Notes: a model not told the origin generated them from the sequence alone. Positions 47,046 through 58,941 are shown, counted from the first letter of the stretch. The stretch: DNA of 64,000 bases from Pectinophora gossypiella (GCF_024362695.1 NC_065423.1:3775001-3839000), one strand, 5' to 3'. Translations and numbers: made by a program.

Positions 47046-47159
47046 CAATTTGGAACATAACATAACATAAACAGCCTATATACGTCCCACTGCTGGGCAC
47101 AGGCCTCCCGCAATCAACCGGAGGGGGTATGGAGCATACTCCACCACGCAATTTGGAAC
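47046..47159 (-). mobile_element. truncated SINE-A with an 11-bp target-site duplication
   Basis: CAATTTGGAAC is repeated at 47,046-47,056 and 47,149-47,159 and brackets a 92-bp SINE-A 3' end (ATAAACAGCCTATATACGTC to CATACTCCACCACG). The direct repeat shows insertion by reverse transcription, truncated at its 5' end. Confidence 0.85.
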
Positions 47160-48560
47160 GTAATTACATTATTTATTTATTAAAAAAAAAAAACACTCAG
47201 CAACCCATATTTTCCTTTTTTAAATTTAGAATTAAAAAAAAAAACATTGACAGTATTGTCGAACTAATAAAAATAATGATTTTTGAAATATTAATCCTCT
47301 GACAGTATTACAATATACTCCTAATAACTAACTTGCAATAGCGATATTTTGAATAATTGATTAGTAACCTCAACATGTACCTCATACTGGTTTTATTTTA
47401 TATTCAATATTGCACTAATCAATATGCAGGTAATTACATACAATTTTATATAATTTGTCTGAATATGTTTGTTTGTTTTGTTTGGTAATAAAGCAATTAT
47501 AGTTTCTAAAGTTTAACAATGTCATTTGACAAATTTCAAATGTAGAAAGGATAAGAGCCCGCCGAAAAGGAAAAGAGCGGCTAAAATGTATGAAACACAA
47601 GTAAATTTTAGATTAAAAAAAAAACAAAAAAAAATTTTTGATATTTAACGTTGGCGTCATTTTTCATTTTTTACAGGTAAAAAATTGCGACCACATTATA
47701 TACCAGTAAAAAATTAAATGAAATAAAATTTATTCGCCCTAGAGTGGTACAAAAGATCTTAAATATATACGTATTGTAACGAAATAGTCCATCACTCAAC
47801 CATATAGCGAGCGAATATTTATATTAAATAATTTATAATTAAAGGAACATGTAAATAAATCTGTCTAAAAATTTTTTTTTCTGTTATTTTAAATACACCA
47901 AAAACACATAAGTACAACAATTAACCTTAATTTAATTAAACGGTTGTGACTTTAAATTTAAATATTCATTCACTGAATAAAATGTATGGTGAAAAAGATT
48001 TTATTTTATTTTTTTTATTTTTTTGTATTGGAACTAACTTGTCTATTGCAAGGTTTTGTCGAAAAAAATCACATTCGAGTGTGGTTTCAAAACAATACAC
48101 GTATAAATTAGATATAAAATAAGAAATACGATGAAGTTTTTAACATTTCAATCAGTAGATGACAGAATAGATATGGTTTTGATTTATGCCACGTATACAA
48201 CATTAGTGAACTCGGAGAGAGTAAATACATTAGTGTATAAAACGATCTTATAAATGACCGAGAGTCGACTATTAGGGTACTTAACAAGACCGAAGCATTT
48301 GGTAAGTAAATACAATATACTAATGACTCTTTTTGAAACCATTTCAAGGTCGATTAGGATATACTACCGTATTCCTTTAAGAAGTAATTGTACACACATC
48401 ATCATCATCATTATCAGTCGTACGACGCCCACTGCCATAGACCTCCCCCAAGGATCTCCACGAGACGATCGGTTCTGCGCTGCCCGCATCCAGCGGGTTC
48501 CCGCGACCTTCACCATACACACATAACTTTCAGTCTATCCCGATAGCTTCCAAACTATCG
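47160..48560. other. AT-rich intergenic between Gr-A and Gr-B, no gene seen
   Basis: There are poly-A/T runs, a small MITE-E remnant (CCGCCGAAAAGGAAAAG at about 47,560) and a short inverted repeat at about 48,537-48,566 (TATCCCGATAG..CTATCGGGATA). No receptor-type hydrophobic exon was found on either strand. Confidence 0.45.
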
Positions 48561-48567
48561 GGATAGA

Positions 48568-49055
48568 GTGAAACATTATGTCGTGCGGCCTCTAGCTGAT
48601 AGAAGGAAGCAACTGGACCTCGTGTTCTTGCACAAACTATTTAACGGTTCTATTGATTCCCCACATCTTTTATCAAAATTTAAAATAAGTACTCCGCTGA
48701 GACTTCGTAGGAAAAAAGCCTACTCCTTCTTTGTAACTCCACCATCTAGAACAAATTTGGGTCAATATGCTACTATTTCCAGGTTGTGTAGATTGTATAA
48801 TATGTTGGCCAGATATCATGATCTTGACATTACTATGCCCTTAAATGCATATAAAAATATTGCACTGGCTGCTTTTTGTTAAATTATGTCTATTTTTTAT
48901 TTTTTAATATAGTTTATATCTTGTTTTTCTTGTTCACTTGATTGTGCATGCTGTGACTACTTGTAATTGAGCTAGCTCTTAATCTTTTTTTTATTGTCTG
49001 TAACTTTGCATGTGCAGAGTGTAGCTTGTAAGTTGTCCATAATAAATAAATAAAA
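48568..49055 (+). mobile_element. LINE 3' end with 104-codon RT C-terminal frame
   Basis: The frame contains RRKQLDLVFLHKLFNGSIDS, LRLRRKKAYSFFVTPPSRTN and LGQYATISRLCRLYN, the tail of a non-LTR reverse transcriptase, then a stop. A 3' UTR with GTGTAGCTTGTAAGTTG and an AATAAATAAATAAAA tail follows. It is 5' truncated and inactive. Confidence 0.8.
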
Positions 49056-49335
49056 ATAACGACATAATGGTGCCTATTCCGGCGGGCACAAACTTAACCT
49101 AGTGAGGGACTTTTCAGGCTACGTTCCCCAAAAACAATACAGATGGCGCTGTTCAGATTTCACGTGATAATTACCTATTTTCTCATTGCTAGGGGTACAT
49201 AATTAATCAAAAATATATAAAAAAAATGTTGCTTGATATTTCGATTAAGTAGATATGGTAAATAATTATGTATTGCTCTCTATTATTCTGATCTCTGATT
49301 GTCTCTTATTTTAGTTAAAATAAGTCTAAGAAGAG

Positions 49336-49621
49336 GGGCTCGGTGGCGCAGCGGTTAACGCGCTCGGTCTGCGATTGTTGAAGTAAAGCAACTTACGCAA
49401 AGGCCGGTCATAGGATGGGTGGCCACAAAAAAAAATTTTCATCTCGAGCTCCTCCGTGCTTCGGAAGGCATGTTAAGCTGTTGGTCCCGGCTGCATTAGC
49501 AGTCGTTAATAACCATCAATCCGCACTGGGCCCGCGTGATGGTTTAAGGCCCGATCTCCCTACCCATCCATAGGGAAGGCCCGTGCCCCAGCAGTGGGGA
49601 CGTTAATGGGCTGATGATGAA
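49336..49621 (+). mobile_element. SINE-C, full length
   Basis: Head GCTCGGTGGCGCAGCGGTTA, then GGCCGGTCATAGGATGGG, GCAGTCGTTAATAACCATCA and CCCGTGCCCCAGCAGTGGGG, ending TTAATGGGCTGATGATGAAG. This is the reference copy of the family here. AGTCTAAGAA occurs immediately before and after it, consistent with a target-site duplication. Confidence 0.85.
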
Positions 49622-50717
49622 GTCTAAGAAAGAGATCTAGTTTTAGTCCTGTCAAATTAAATTAAAGTTAAATTGGTGCTTGCTCGAATCGGCACCAGTA
49701 TCTTTTATTATTATTTATTTATTTATTATTTATTTATTTTCGTGTTGGGGTAGGCAGTGACCACGGAATTCCACTAAGTACTACGATCCTGACACTGACT
49801 ATCATCAAACTATTCATTCGTTTTAATGAACTTCGTTAGGTCATTTAAAAGAAAAACCATAAGCATTCACACTCATAAAAGTTTATTAAAAACAAACAAA
49901 CAAATATTTTTTTTTATACGAATCGATGTTACGCATAGACATTTAATACTATAGAGGGGATGTTATGACACTTCTAGGGAACCAGCAAACAAACTATTTA
50001 GTCAGTTCTGTTCTGTATTGGGTAGTTTCCTAGGTCAAAGATAAATTCTGATTACTAAATAAAGACAGATCTAAAGGTGACAAAACCGTTTTCTTTTTTC
50101 TATTACACTAAAAAACTCTTTAATTTATAATAAAAAAAAAAAATACAAAAAGTAAGTGTAGTGTAAAATAGTTTAGTAGTTGTGTAGTAGTAGTAGTGTT
50201 TTATAGTAGTTTTTCTATTAAACTTATTTATAAATTTTAATAAAGAAAAATGTGCGACATTTTGTCACTTTTTATGACGTCACAGGTTGCTTTTTCATAC
50301 AAATTCAATAGTAATTTCGTGTTTTGACGTTCAGTGAAAAGTAACTGATTTGACTAGTTGGAAACTAGCCTGTATTACTCTGTACGAAACGTCAAAACGA
50401 TGCAATACGGAATTTGTATAAACATACACACATATGGCGTTGTCAATAAACGTGGTAAAAACGTCGTACTCTTTGTTAAGAAATTCGTAATTAAAATTTT
50501 AAATCACTGGGAAGTAAATGGGATTGACTTTCAAACATCTTAGACTACCTTCGTTTTCAAGATGAGCATTTTATAATTTATCTTCGACCCTGTCATCTAG
50601 CCTATTATGTATATTGTCAAAATATATCATCCTAAACTTCTTATCGTTTCATCCCGCTATGCACGCTATCTATCTAACCACACTAAGCACATACGTAGAT
50701 GCAGACAGATGTACAGT
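49622..50717. other. repeats and AT-rich sequence downstream of Gr-B
   Basis: The dispersed repeat at about 50,040-50,375 (AAGTAACTGATTTGACTAGT then TGGAAACTAGCC) is shared with 215-365 and 55,850-56,090. No exon is supported. No canonical AATAAA was found close downstream of the Gr-B stop. Confidence 0.45.
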
Positions 50718-53700
50718 TTACCATTTCTGTTGATCCAAAGCTTGATATTGTAAAATTACAACCATAAATGTTGTTGCAGTGCAGAAAATCTGGAAAATAA
50801 AATTATTTTAGCAGAAAATATAAAATATGTATACGATGTTATTATTTTTTTTGTTTTGTTTTTCCCCGAAGGGTAAGGCAAAGGGAACTATGCCCATATA
50901 GCCATGTCTTATGTATGTTTTCTTAATGATGATTGATGAAATGATAAAAGGTAATGACGATGAATGATGAAACCTAAGCCCCCACCCTCGGAGCAGACTC
51001 CTACTCCGAACCCCAAACGAATAGCTCAAAAGTTCGCATAAACTTTTGAATTATCAAGCGGCTCTTTGGCACGACAATTACCGTGGGAACGAGCCGCCTG
51101 CTCAGCGTACAGACGCCCATAGGCGAGTAAGTGACCTTCCCCGAGCCCGACCCGAGCGCAGGATTCCGTGACCCGAGCGTCACGGAATCCTGCGCAGTCG
51201 ACACTCGCTGCACCAGCTCCGTTACCAACTGCTGCGTGCGGTCCATCTGATGGAAATGGCAACACAATGTTCCTTAGGTTAAATTAAAATGTATTGTTTG
51301 AAAATTTATTTTAATTGACACTTTTAAAGATTCACGCATTTTATACATAGTAAGAGAGAAATGTTTTTTTAACTTATTTAACATTTTTTATTTTTCACGT
51401 ATACGAACTGGTCGAAGCAAATTGAATTCCATAGTCTCTGCTTACCCCGGTGGGAAATAGCCGTGAATTTATGTATGTATGTTATTCACGTATCGATTCA
51501 TGAAGAATAGTTTTCAATCTATTTTCAATTCATAAAAAAATATTATTTTGACTCATACGTAAAAGGAATAACGAGGTAATACCAATAAAAGGTAATACCA
51601 AAGACCATCACTTACATAAATGGGGCTTAAAGGAGTCGCGATGCTGTGTTTGTGGTCACCCGGATCAAACCATATCTCACATAGTGAACGAGTGCCCTTT
51701 GCACCGGTTCCCATGTGGCATAGCCGGGCTGTATTATGTGACGGATGCGGCAGAGACTTGGTTAGGGGAGCTTAAGCTGGATATATGATCCACGCAGGAT
51801 ATTATATTTTTGTTTGCCATACATAATAATGATAACCAAAGAACGTTTTACGCTTAGATAGTAATGTCTTCCGAGGAAACTTTAGGTAGGTAGTTTAATT
51901 TTATTTTATTTACCCCTTTTACCTACCTCCAGACTAGTCCTATGTCCCGGTTCCACGCCTATCACAGTGTATGTGAAATGGAAGAGATAGTTGATCACTT
52001 GTAGCATCACATCCAGTCGCCGCATTTTTGTACTCACTAAAAAAAAAAAAACAGGTACAGGTAATTTTTACATTTGCATTTGAAAATTCTGTCTTATCGA
52101 ACAACGCTCGAAAATACAATTTTAAAGGCAGGCTTAGAAAAAAATGCCCGCGAATTGTATTGTTGTATATGTTTTGTTGTATGCTTATGTGTGACTTTGT
52201 TGTGTGTGTACAATAAATACTTACACCAGCAGTAATGTTATGTTATGTTGCTAAGTTATGATGTTATATTGTTATGATACGTTGGTATGTTATGTTGTAA
52301 AAGAAAGAGATGAAATAGAAGGCGGGCACGACGAGGTAGAGCATGCATAAGCCAATTATAAGCAGCATGACGCGGCCGTAGCTGCGGTCTATGCATCCCG
52401 GTCGTGTTATGTTTTATATTATATTGTTACGTTATGTTGCTATTATGTTATGATACATTGTTATATTATGTTGTTACGGTATGTTGATATGTTAATATTA
52501 CAAAGGAGAGAGACGAAGTAGTAGGGGGGCATGACGAGGTAGAGTATGCATAAGCCTACATGTAGCAGCATGATGCGGCCATAAGTGCGGTCTATGCGCG
52601 CCACCATGTCGCATGCCGCGCACAATGTTATGTTATGTTGATATGTTAATACTTACATTAGAGTATGTATGAGCCTACTATAAGCAGCATGATGCGGCCA
52701 TAAGTACGGTCTATGCGCGCCACCTTGTCTCATGCCGCTCACAATGTTATGTTGTTACGTTATGTTGTTATGTTATGTTGCTATTGTGTTATGTTTCATT
52801 GTTATGTTTCATTGTTATGTTGTTACGATGTGTTTTATTTTTTATTTTTTTTTTATTTTTTTTTAATCGTTCTATTACTAACACTAGATTAAGTTGTTTA
52901 TTGCTCACAATGTTATGTTGTTATGTTATGTTTCATTGTTATGTTGTTAGTTGTAACAATATGTTAATGCTTACAAAGGAAAGAGACGAAGTAGTAGGCG
53001 GGCACGACGAGGTAGAGCATGTATGAGCCCACTATAAGCAGCATGATGTGGCCGTAGCTGCGGTCTACGCGGCGCACCACGTCGCATGCCGTGCCGAAGT
53101 ATAAGATCAGGCTGCGGATGTGCTCTTCAAGATTCGCCTCTGTTGTGGAATCTGCGTGGTTTTTTGTTTATGTGAGGTAGTAAATTACGGCTCTGACAGA
53201 TACTAACTTTACCTTTTTCATGTTTTTATCGTAAGTCAACGACAGCATTATTTTCAAAGCTGTAAAAGTAATGTTCGTTCATGCAAAAGCGGCGTGCTGG
53301 TGCGTCAGAACGTCGCGCGGTAAATTCAAACATAAGGTGACGTATAAGAGCGTTCACACAGAAGCGTTGTCAAATGAGTTTCATTGATATCGGTAACGCG
53401 CTTGACACTCAATATCACGCTAGCAGGGTCGTATATCCAAACAGAAAGTTAATCTTTAAGAAGCACAAGTTCTTATACATGGTTTTAGTGACATTGTAAC
53501 GAACACTGAGGGGGTGATGATTCTGATGTGATATCAAGTGAATTTTTCCGTCGCAATATTCACCATACTGTGGTTTTTTAATTAATTTTAATTATATATT
53601 TTTCTGATGGAAATATCCACTTGATATTACCTCAGAATCATGAGCTGAATTATTCCCCTTAGTACTTATTCATTACGATGTCACTTACACCTCATACAAG

Positions 53701-56700
53701 TACGTTCACGAGCATTAATTATGTATACACTTTGGTAGCATGTCACATTAACTTTTTTGACAAATTGAACTGTAAGTCTCACTAAATGTCAAATATGTTA
53801 GTGCGACAGAGTCCTAAAGTGGGTACATTATATTGCTCATGACTGTACATAAAGGTAGCCAAACGAGTACGTATGGGTATTAGTGAGTGACACCGTAACG
53901 AAAACGGTGGGGGTTGACTCAGACCACGATTCTGAGTCTATATCAAGTGGAATTTCTTACTGGAAAATTCATGGAACTTTTTGTGTTTTTTTAAATTATT
54001 TTAAGTTCTATACTTTTGTGGCGGAAAATTCCACTTGATATCAACTCAAAATTATGGTCTGAATCTTCCCTCAAAGTTTTCGTTACGATGTCACAAACAC
54101 CCTTTATAAGTTGTTATATTCGGCTATTTGAGGCAAACCTACTACAATAGGTCTTGTAAAAAAACAGCTCAATCATAAAAAATTCTTACCAAATTTTTTC
54201 ATCTTCTCTTTCACATGCATTTTATCAACGGCGATGTTGATAGAGTGTATTGGAATTGCGATATTCTTTATATTTCCTGTACTGGCCAAGTAGCAAGGCA
54301 TGTAGGACATTCCTGAGAACACATAAGAAATAATTTATCATTGGCCACAATATCTTGATATATAACGGAAAAAAAGAAAACAAAAAGAACAAAAAAAAAG
54401 AATAAAAAAAATCGTACGACGTAAACGAACGGAAACGAAAACGTACGTATTTCTAGAAATATTCTTCACACAGTCGTCGTCGTGTCGTTCACGTTGATTT
54501 TTGACAGGATGCAGATTAAATAAAAAAAAAAACAAATATACAAACTCCAAAGAAAACTTTCGTTTTGAGGTTTCGTAAGAAGTATCTCATTTGACTAGGT
54601 TGTCAAGTAGCATATTAAAAGCCTTTAAAAATAGAAGGCCATTGTACATAAAATATTTTTTTTAACAAAAAAAAAAACCGACTTCAAACGCAAAACTAAT
54701 AAAAAGCAATAAATAAATTCTTCTATAACTTCGCACAAAGTAATAAGTACGTATCTTCAATTAGTTAATTAATTTTAATAATTCTGAAGTCGGTGCTAAG
54801 TAAATGCTACAACGAGGTTCCGATTCATATATTTTTCCAAAACTGGTTGTTTTGTGATTTTTTGTTTGACATTGTTTTGATATAGGTATGTAACAATAAT
54901 TTGTGTGTAGTAATTTGATATTGTAGTAGGGTTGTTCTAGCATTTACTTGGCATCGAATTCAGAATTATATCTATCAAATATACGGTTGAATTGAGAACT
55001 TCCTCCTTTTTTGAAGTCGGTAAAAATGGAGAACTTACTTTGCAAGTCGACAGTATAGATGAGATCACTAAGGGTGTCGTTGATGGACTTCAACAAGGAC
55101 TTGACCACGAGAGCGATGAAGATGAATTGAAGCAGCAACAACGTCATCATCAGGAACTCGAAGAAGAAGCACGAGTAGATGATAACTACTCTCCCTGCAA
55201 CGATGAATTAGCCTTCTAACCTTCTAGTATCGTGGATAACAGAGATATGCATCTTTTATCTTTGTTTTTGGGTATAAATTATGATGCTAGGCACAACACA
55301 TCTTCCAACCATTATTATTCTGAACACAAGAACCATCTGTAGTTTTTGAGGTTACCGGGTGAGAGCCTTCAGCGCTCCCCATTTGTCCGGCCAAGTAGTT
55401 AATGCCATCTGCGGCACTACAACAAGTCACGTCAAAAAAAAAGTTTTTGGGGAACGTTGCTTGGAAATTTCCTCATTTCGGAAAAATAGGTATTCTGTAT
55501 CATACTTTTTCCATGTTAACACTTTCAAGGACAGAACGTCTAATGGCGTTCCGATTCCAAGGTGTCATACCTACTATCTATTATGAACCATCAATGACCC
55601 ATGGTTTCTGCCCGTGAAAGGGTTAACTAAGTTTATACAGATTACTAGTGGTAAAAATGTACTTACAATCTTTGTTATGCGTAAACGCTTCAAACAAGAA
55701 GGTAGACAGATATTCTGCGAAATACCAGTTGGCACCCACTATAGCGAGGGCCCCAGTTAGTGTCTTGGTGTCCGCGCCACTTTTAAGAGTTTTGTTGATG
55801 GTCTGTGCCTGAATCTGTAATTGGGTCGTGTACTAGGTTCAAGATAAATTATGAAATTCTTATTACTAAATAAAGATAGATTTAAAAATAAGGAAAAACA
55901 TTTTCTTTTTTCTATTGAACTTATTTATAAATTTCAAACAAGAAAAACGTAATAATAAGTCCGAAATTATATCACGTTTTTTACGACGTCACAGTGTCCT
56001 TTTTATGCCAAATTCCATAGTGATTTCATGTTTTGACGTTTAGTAAAAAGTAACTGATTTGACTAGTTGGAAACTAGCCTATTGTAAGATCATAGCTGTA
56101 TTATCGTCATCATCATACCCTAACATAGGCTCACGACTAAACAGGGTGTTAGTGACATCGTTACGAATACTGACGGGGATGATTCAGAATTTTAGACCAT
56201 GATTCTGAGTTAATATCAAGTGGAATTGTCCGTCGCAAAATTATTAATTTTATTAAATATTTTTCAATTATATACTTTTGCGATGGAAAATTCCACTTGA
56301 TAATGAGCTAAATATTTGTTACGATCTCACTAACACCCTGTGTATGCGCAAATGTCAAATAGCAATATTGCTTTTTAGATGAATAGCTACGATGTGGCCT
56401 TTGAACACCCCAGGTACCTACTTTTTGAACAATATTCAAGCATTCAATAACTTGCTCCATTCTAGAGGACGCTCCACACACACCCACAGTGACGATGGTA
56501 GTCACGACAAACGATTCTATCAGCCACATGGTAGTGGCCGTCGGAGTCCTGGTGATCACCGAGCGTTTCTTGTCCAAGTTTAAATCTAATGCTATACCCG
56601 TCAAGATGCCTGTGTCTGTGGACAAAAAGAGGTAAGTACATATTTAGTCCTAAATAACTTTAAAAATAATTGTAAATTAGAGTGAGAGTCACTGGCACGC

Positions 56701-57457
56701 CAGCCGCAAAACTATATTGTAGAGAGAGAGAGACAGTTAGCGTAGCGTAAGCTGCAGTGTGTAGCCGTAGAGAGTGAGCGCGCGCGAGACACTGGCGCGC
56801 CAGCCGTAGCGTCGCCACGCCACACAGCCGCGACACTATAGCGATTACAGTTGCCAATCCATCCTGCGCGATGTGTCAAGTTCACGAGCTCGGTAATCGG
56901 AATCGTGTAGTCTAATAGCAGATCGGTAGGCGTAACCATAGCAACCACGATCTCAAGCGAGTTTATTAGCGTCGATTTTCCCAATCTCGAAACGTGACCT
57001 TGACGCATCGGGTTGGGTGGATTGGATCGGGCAGAACCGGCGTGCGTGTATAAAACGATTGATGAATGTGGAGGAAGCAAGGGAAGTGTGTCAGGATCGA
57101 AGCAAATGGAATTCCATAGTCTCCGCTTAGCCCGGCGGGAAACAGCGTGAGATTATAACATAAAATAACAAATACTTTATTGCACAAACAAGAAAATACA
57201 AAACGAAAGAGAAATATAATGAGTACAATAGGCGGCCTTATTGTTTATGTGTGTATTTATGTATGTACTTATGTGAGAGGCAACTAACGTAGCGCAAACA
57301 GCAGTGTATAGCCGTAGAGAGCGACCGGGCGCGAGACACTGGCGCGCCAGCCGTCTCGCTCGCGCACCATTCGCAGCGGCGCCACACCTGCCACTCGTGA
57401 GACTCGCAGCGTCAGCGCCAGTGCGCCCCACACCGAGCACTCGTGTCGCTTCGACAT
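50718..57457 (-). CDS. gustatory receptor Gr-B, nine exons
   Basis: Minus-strand exons 57457-57289, 56615-56422, 55814-55667, 55194-55039, 54312-54190, 53151-52975, 52036-51927, 51246-51082 and 50789-50718 join in phase to 437 residues. The start is MSKRHECSVWGAL; an in-frame stop (TAG) lies three codons upstream. Hydrophobic segments include FLMMTLLLLQFIFIALVV and IMLLIVGSYMLYLVVPAYY. The C-terminus has GVCTLSRRLVPT followed by TTFMVVILQYQ, a TY-QF motif variant (F for Y, Y for F). Five of the eight exons shared with Gr-A have identical length (156, 177, 110, 72) or differ by one codon. The 123-nt exon at 54312-54190 has no counterpart in Gr-A and can be skipped without changing frame. Donor GTTAGT after exon 1 is shared with Gr-A. 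It is a seven-transmembrane taste-receptor channel; the ligand is unknown. Confidence 0.88.
51156..51195. other. perfect 16-bp inverted repeat inside a Gr-B coding exon
   Basis: GCGCAGGATTCCGTGA and TCACGGAATCCTGCGC flank the loop CCCGAGCG. It lies in the penultimate exon and encodes TAQDSVTLGSRNPALGS, a segment that is divergent in Gr-A and Gr-C. Confidence 0.85.
52240..52960 (-). pseudogene. three degenerate tandem copies of the Gr-B TM6 exon
   Basis: Downstream of the intact exon (52975-53151) are three partial copies at about 52,641-52,745, 52,509-52,626 and 52,315-52,405. They encode ARIDRTYGRIMLLIVGSYIL (then a stop), ARIDRTYGRIMLLHVGLCIL followed by YLVMPPYYFVS, and IDRSYGRVMLLIIGLCMLYL. 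All are truncated at the 5' side. The middle copy keeps a GT donor (TTTGTAATA); the leftmost has lost it. They are separated by TTATGTTATGTTG-type low-complexity spacers. Confidence 0.8.
53478..54104. mobile_element. MITE cluster F-G-F in a Gr-B intron
   Basis: MITE-F at 53,478-53,696 (TTAGTGACATTGTAACGAAC to TACGATGTCACTTACACC), MITE-G in reverse at 53,697-53,848 (TTCACGAGCATTAATTATGT to TTGCTCATGACTGTAC) and a second MITE-F at about 53,880-54,104 (GAGTGACACCGTAACGAAAA to GATGTCACAAACACCCT). The three sit side by side in the intron next to the cassette exon. Confidence 0.7.
55355..55625. repeat. repeat J fragment and GGACAGAACGTCTAATGGCG repeat in Gr-B intron
   Basis: A reversed 5' end of repeat J (AAGTAGTTAATGCCATCTGC) is followed by the repeat ACTTTCAAGGACAGAACGTC, also found at 61,985 and reversed at 12,300. 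The short ORFs here are not genes. Confidence 0.5.
56142..56340. mobile_element. MITE-F copy in Gr-B intron 2
   Basis: ACAGGGTGTTAGTGACATCG to GATCTCACTAACACCCTG, with TATCAAGTGGAATTGTCCG inside. It lies about 80 bp downstream of Gr-B exon 2. Confidence 0.75.
56686..56840 (-). pseudogene. degenerate copies of the Gr-B first exon
   Basis: The segment 56,734-56,840 matches the 3' part of Gr-B exon 1 (GAGACACTGGCGCGCCAGCC and TAGCCGTAGAGAG identical), decoding on the minus strand to GWRASVSRALTLYGYTL. An internal deletion breaks the frame, and the donor has changed from GTTAGT to GCTAAC. A second scrap (GAGTCACTGGCACGCCAGCC) lies at 56,686-56,712. Both lie between exons 1 and 2 of Gr-B. Confidence 0.7.
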
Positions 57458-57459
57458 GT

Positions 57460-58500
57460 TTGTCTATATCTATTCGATAGCGTATCTATTTGTATTGACA
57501 CCTGTTAGTGAAACAGAAAATGTAGATATATGTACGTATTTTGTTTGTTTACCGAGTTGTGCGATCGGTATTATATTAGCATCGACATACTTACCTTGTA
57601 TTATCGATCTTGTAAATACTTATCAAGAATGACGACTCAAACTTCACTGATATCCAGAAAATTATTTCTTTTCTTTATTGATTTACGTCTTTACCGTTAT
57701 GACTGTACGGGTATACTCTTCCAAAATTACAGTCTTCAGAACTTATTATATTTGCTAACGTTTGACATCAGTGCTTGATGTTAGAATAATTAAGTATTTC
57801 TATTGGTAGCTAAGTCAAGAACACATCAGACATTAAACAATCGTCTTTAAAAACGCATTAGGGAAAACGATTATAGTTTATTGAAGACAACTTTCGTGTC
57901 GGTCGAGTATCTGGGTCCATGAAAAATATAAATATGTTTTGTTTCCCGAAAAAGTAGATTTGAATCAAACAGCGTAGTTGAGTAGCAACGCATAAGGCCA
58001 AAGGTGCAATTAAACAACTATATAATTAAAAACCCAACGATGATATTTACATTCTTTATTGCTACAAGTATAGAATTATTTACTTTAATAAATGTAGTGT
58101 ACCTACATTGAAATCAATACTAAAGCAAGAGCAAGAGAAGGGTAACAATGAAAGAATAAAAAGAAAAATCAAATCGGGTTCGGAAATTCGTCAATTAGGA
58201 ACATGAATTAATTGTGGAAACTATTAACAAAGTTATTCTGTACAAAGTCCATAATTTGACCTAATTGGTTAAATATGGTAATTGTATTATTAATAACTAC
58301 TTACCCCTTTATACTTTATTTTATAATGTTGCATTTTTGTTGTACATTCTTCACATTTGTACTATTCGGTGGTGGAATCTTTGTTGGCTAATGTTTACAT
58401 GTAATGTTTAATTGTAATGTTATAGCTATTTGTTTCTCAAATAAACAAAATAAAAAATAAAAAGGATAGATAATGATACTAGATATCCAACAGGAGAAGG
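57460..58500. other. intergenic between Gr-C and Gr-B, no gene seen
   Basis: The stretch is AT-rich. A LINE-like 3' terminus ends in CAAATAAACAAAATAAAAAA near 58,440-58,465. No clear TATA box for Gr-B was found, as is common for receptor genes. Confidence 0.4.
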
Positions 58501-58502
58501 AC

Positions 58503-58572
58503 CCGGTGGTGTAATGGTTAACACGCTCGTCTCGGTTTGACAAGAGCAGTGGGTTTCAGTCCCGTTCCAGTC
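58503..58572 (+). mobile_element. tRNA-like SINE head
   Basis: CCGGTGGTGTAATGGTTAAC (A box) followed by a B-box-like GGGTTTCAGTCCC, with no acceptor-stem pairing and a MITE-F insertion just downstream. It is interpreted as the 5' head of another tRNA-derived SINE rather than a working tRNA gene. Confidence 0.5.
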
Positions 58573-58584
58573 AGAATTGGTATA

Positions 58585-58813
58585 CAGGGTGTTAGTGACA
58601 CCGTAACGAATACTGAGGGGGATGGTTCAGACCATGATTCTGAGTTGATATCAAGTGGAATTTTCAGTCTGAATATTCCTGAAGATTTTTGTGTTTTTTT
58701 TTTATTATTTTCAATTCCATACTTTTGCGACGGAAAATTCCACTTGATATCATCTCAGAATCATGGCCTCAATCACCCCTCAAAGTTTTCGTTACGATGT
58801 CACTAACACCCTG
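58585..58813. mobile_element. MITE-F, intact, with TA flanks
   Basis: CAGGGTGTTAGTGACACCGT to CGATGTCACTAACACCCTG, flanked by TA on both sides and palindromic over most of its 229 bp. It lies about 130 bp downstream of the Gr-C stop. It serves as the family reference here. Confidence 0.85.
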
Positions 58814-58866
58814 TATATTTTTTAGGTGAACACAGCCTGGAAAGTCACTCATTAGGAATATAATAC

Positions 58867-58872
58867 TTTATT
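58867..58872 (-). terminator. poly(A) signal of Gr-C
   Basis: AATAAA on the minus strand, about 70 bp beyond the Gr-C stop codon. Confidence 0.6.
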
Positions 58873-58941
58873 GTATACGCAGGAAATACAGATACAAAAA
58901 TAAAGAGTACAATATACGGTGGGGGTTTATGTATTCAATTA

